A program made the position numbers and the translations under genes. Below the pieces are notes generated by a model, which searched no databases, was not told the DNA's origin, and worked only from the letters and a program-made list of their open reading frames with translations. 49,801 nt of DNA from the NCBI GenBank assembly GCA_030445775.1, contig JASUTC010000006.1, positions 1 through 49,801 of the forward strand, given 5' to 3'. Position 1 is the first letter of the stretch; each line of letters opens with the position of its first letter. The stretch comes from Thermotogaceae bacterium (GTDB lineage: Bacteria > Thermotogota > Thermotogae > MWEM01). Positions 49,771 to 49,801 of the stretch are shown here, one piece after another.

Positions 49771-49801
49771 AAAAATATATTATCAAAGTAAACGGAAAAT
49801 C
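49764..49801 (+). CDS. mmdC: Biotin carboxyl carrier subunit, first 12 codons only
   Basis: An ATG at 49764 opens MVKKYIIKVNGK and continues off the right edge. This matches the usual start of biotin/lipoyl carrier subunits of decarboxylases (MxKYxVxVNGKxY). GGGAGTTAAAAG supplies a ribosome binding site inside the end of the delta-subunit gene. The call depends on 12 residues plus context. Confidence 0.7.
   Translation, partial: MVKKYIIKVNGK

Noticed and set aside
1-49801. CRISPR arrays, insertion sequences, toxin-antitoxin pairs or prophage genes
   Set aside because: No regularly spaced repeats, transposase or integrase motifs, or defence-gene signatures were seen. The content is core metabolism, envelope and translation.

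Overview
This window is ordinary-density bacterial chromosome, low in G+C (roughly one third by eye), with about 38 protein genes, one tRNA and very short intergenic gaps. The best guess for the host is a low-GC member of Thermotogota (a Petrotoga/Geotoga/Marinitoga-like lineage). The reasons are: SecA carries an insertion of about 45 residues in its first nucleotide-binding domain that matches the variable subdomain I know from Thermotoga maritima SecA; an EF-G-like paralogue is present; an outer membrane is implied by BamA and an LptD/OstA-like protein while the mur, fab, ecf and gcv gene types look Firmicute-like; and Hfq, split GcvPA/GcvPB and an Na+-pumping methylmalonyl-CoA decarboxylase set are present. 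The phylum call is inference, and no rRNA is present to settle it.

Layout. (1) Positions 1-16697, plus strand: folP (cut by the left edge), murE-murF-mraY, an ABC-F ATPase, hutH, dnaN, ispF, ecfT, rnhB and a pyrimidine-nucleoside phosphorylase. Most of these overlap or lie a few bases apart. They are followed by a secreted phosphodiester-glycosidase-domain protein and an EF-G-like GTPase closed by a strong terminator. (2) 16767-19301, plus: an LptD/OstA-like outer-membrane protein. (3) 34031 down to 19308, minus: one long envelope and translation block reading SLT transglycosylase with a beta-rich tail, RseC-like protein, BamA, an unknown exported protein, SecA, RF2, a fused LspA/unknown/GlyS frame, a GIY-YIG-type protein, FtsW and a HEAT-repeat protein. 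(4) 34225-40085, plus: a complete set for UMP synthesis from carbamoyl phosphate, pyrK-pyrD then pyrB-pyrI-pyrC-pyrF-pyrE. A leader peptide and an intrinsic terminator sit between pyrD and pyrB. (5) 40273-44246: hfq, map and the glycine decarboxylase genes gcvPA-gcvPB. (6) tRNA-Ala(GGC). (7) fabF-fabZ-acpP. (8) cobO, methylmalonyl-CoA epimerase, mmdA, a delta/OadG subunit and the first codons of a biotin carrier subunit, cut by the right edge.

Regulation that can be read directly: many gaps carry an extended -10 element (TGnTATAAT) without a good -35, and rho-independent terminators follow the EF-G-like gene, map, the tRNA and acpP. The most striking regulatory structure is the pyrB leader. 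A 26-codon peptide with its own ribosome binding site ends inside the loop of a 13-bp terminator hairpin with nine U residues, immediately before pyrB. This is the architecture of enterobacterial pyrBI attenuation. The most striking coding oddity is the single open frame joining lipoprotein signal peptidase, about 170 unrecognised residues, and the glycyl-tRNA synthetase beta subunit, with a good internal ribosome binding site at the GlyS start. I saw no CRISPR array, insertion sequence, prophage or defence island. The window is mostly core genome, so claims of a new system should be modest.
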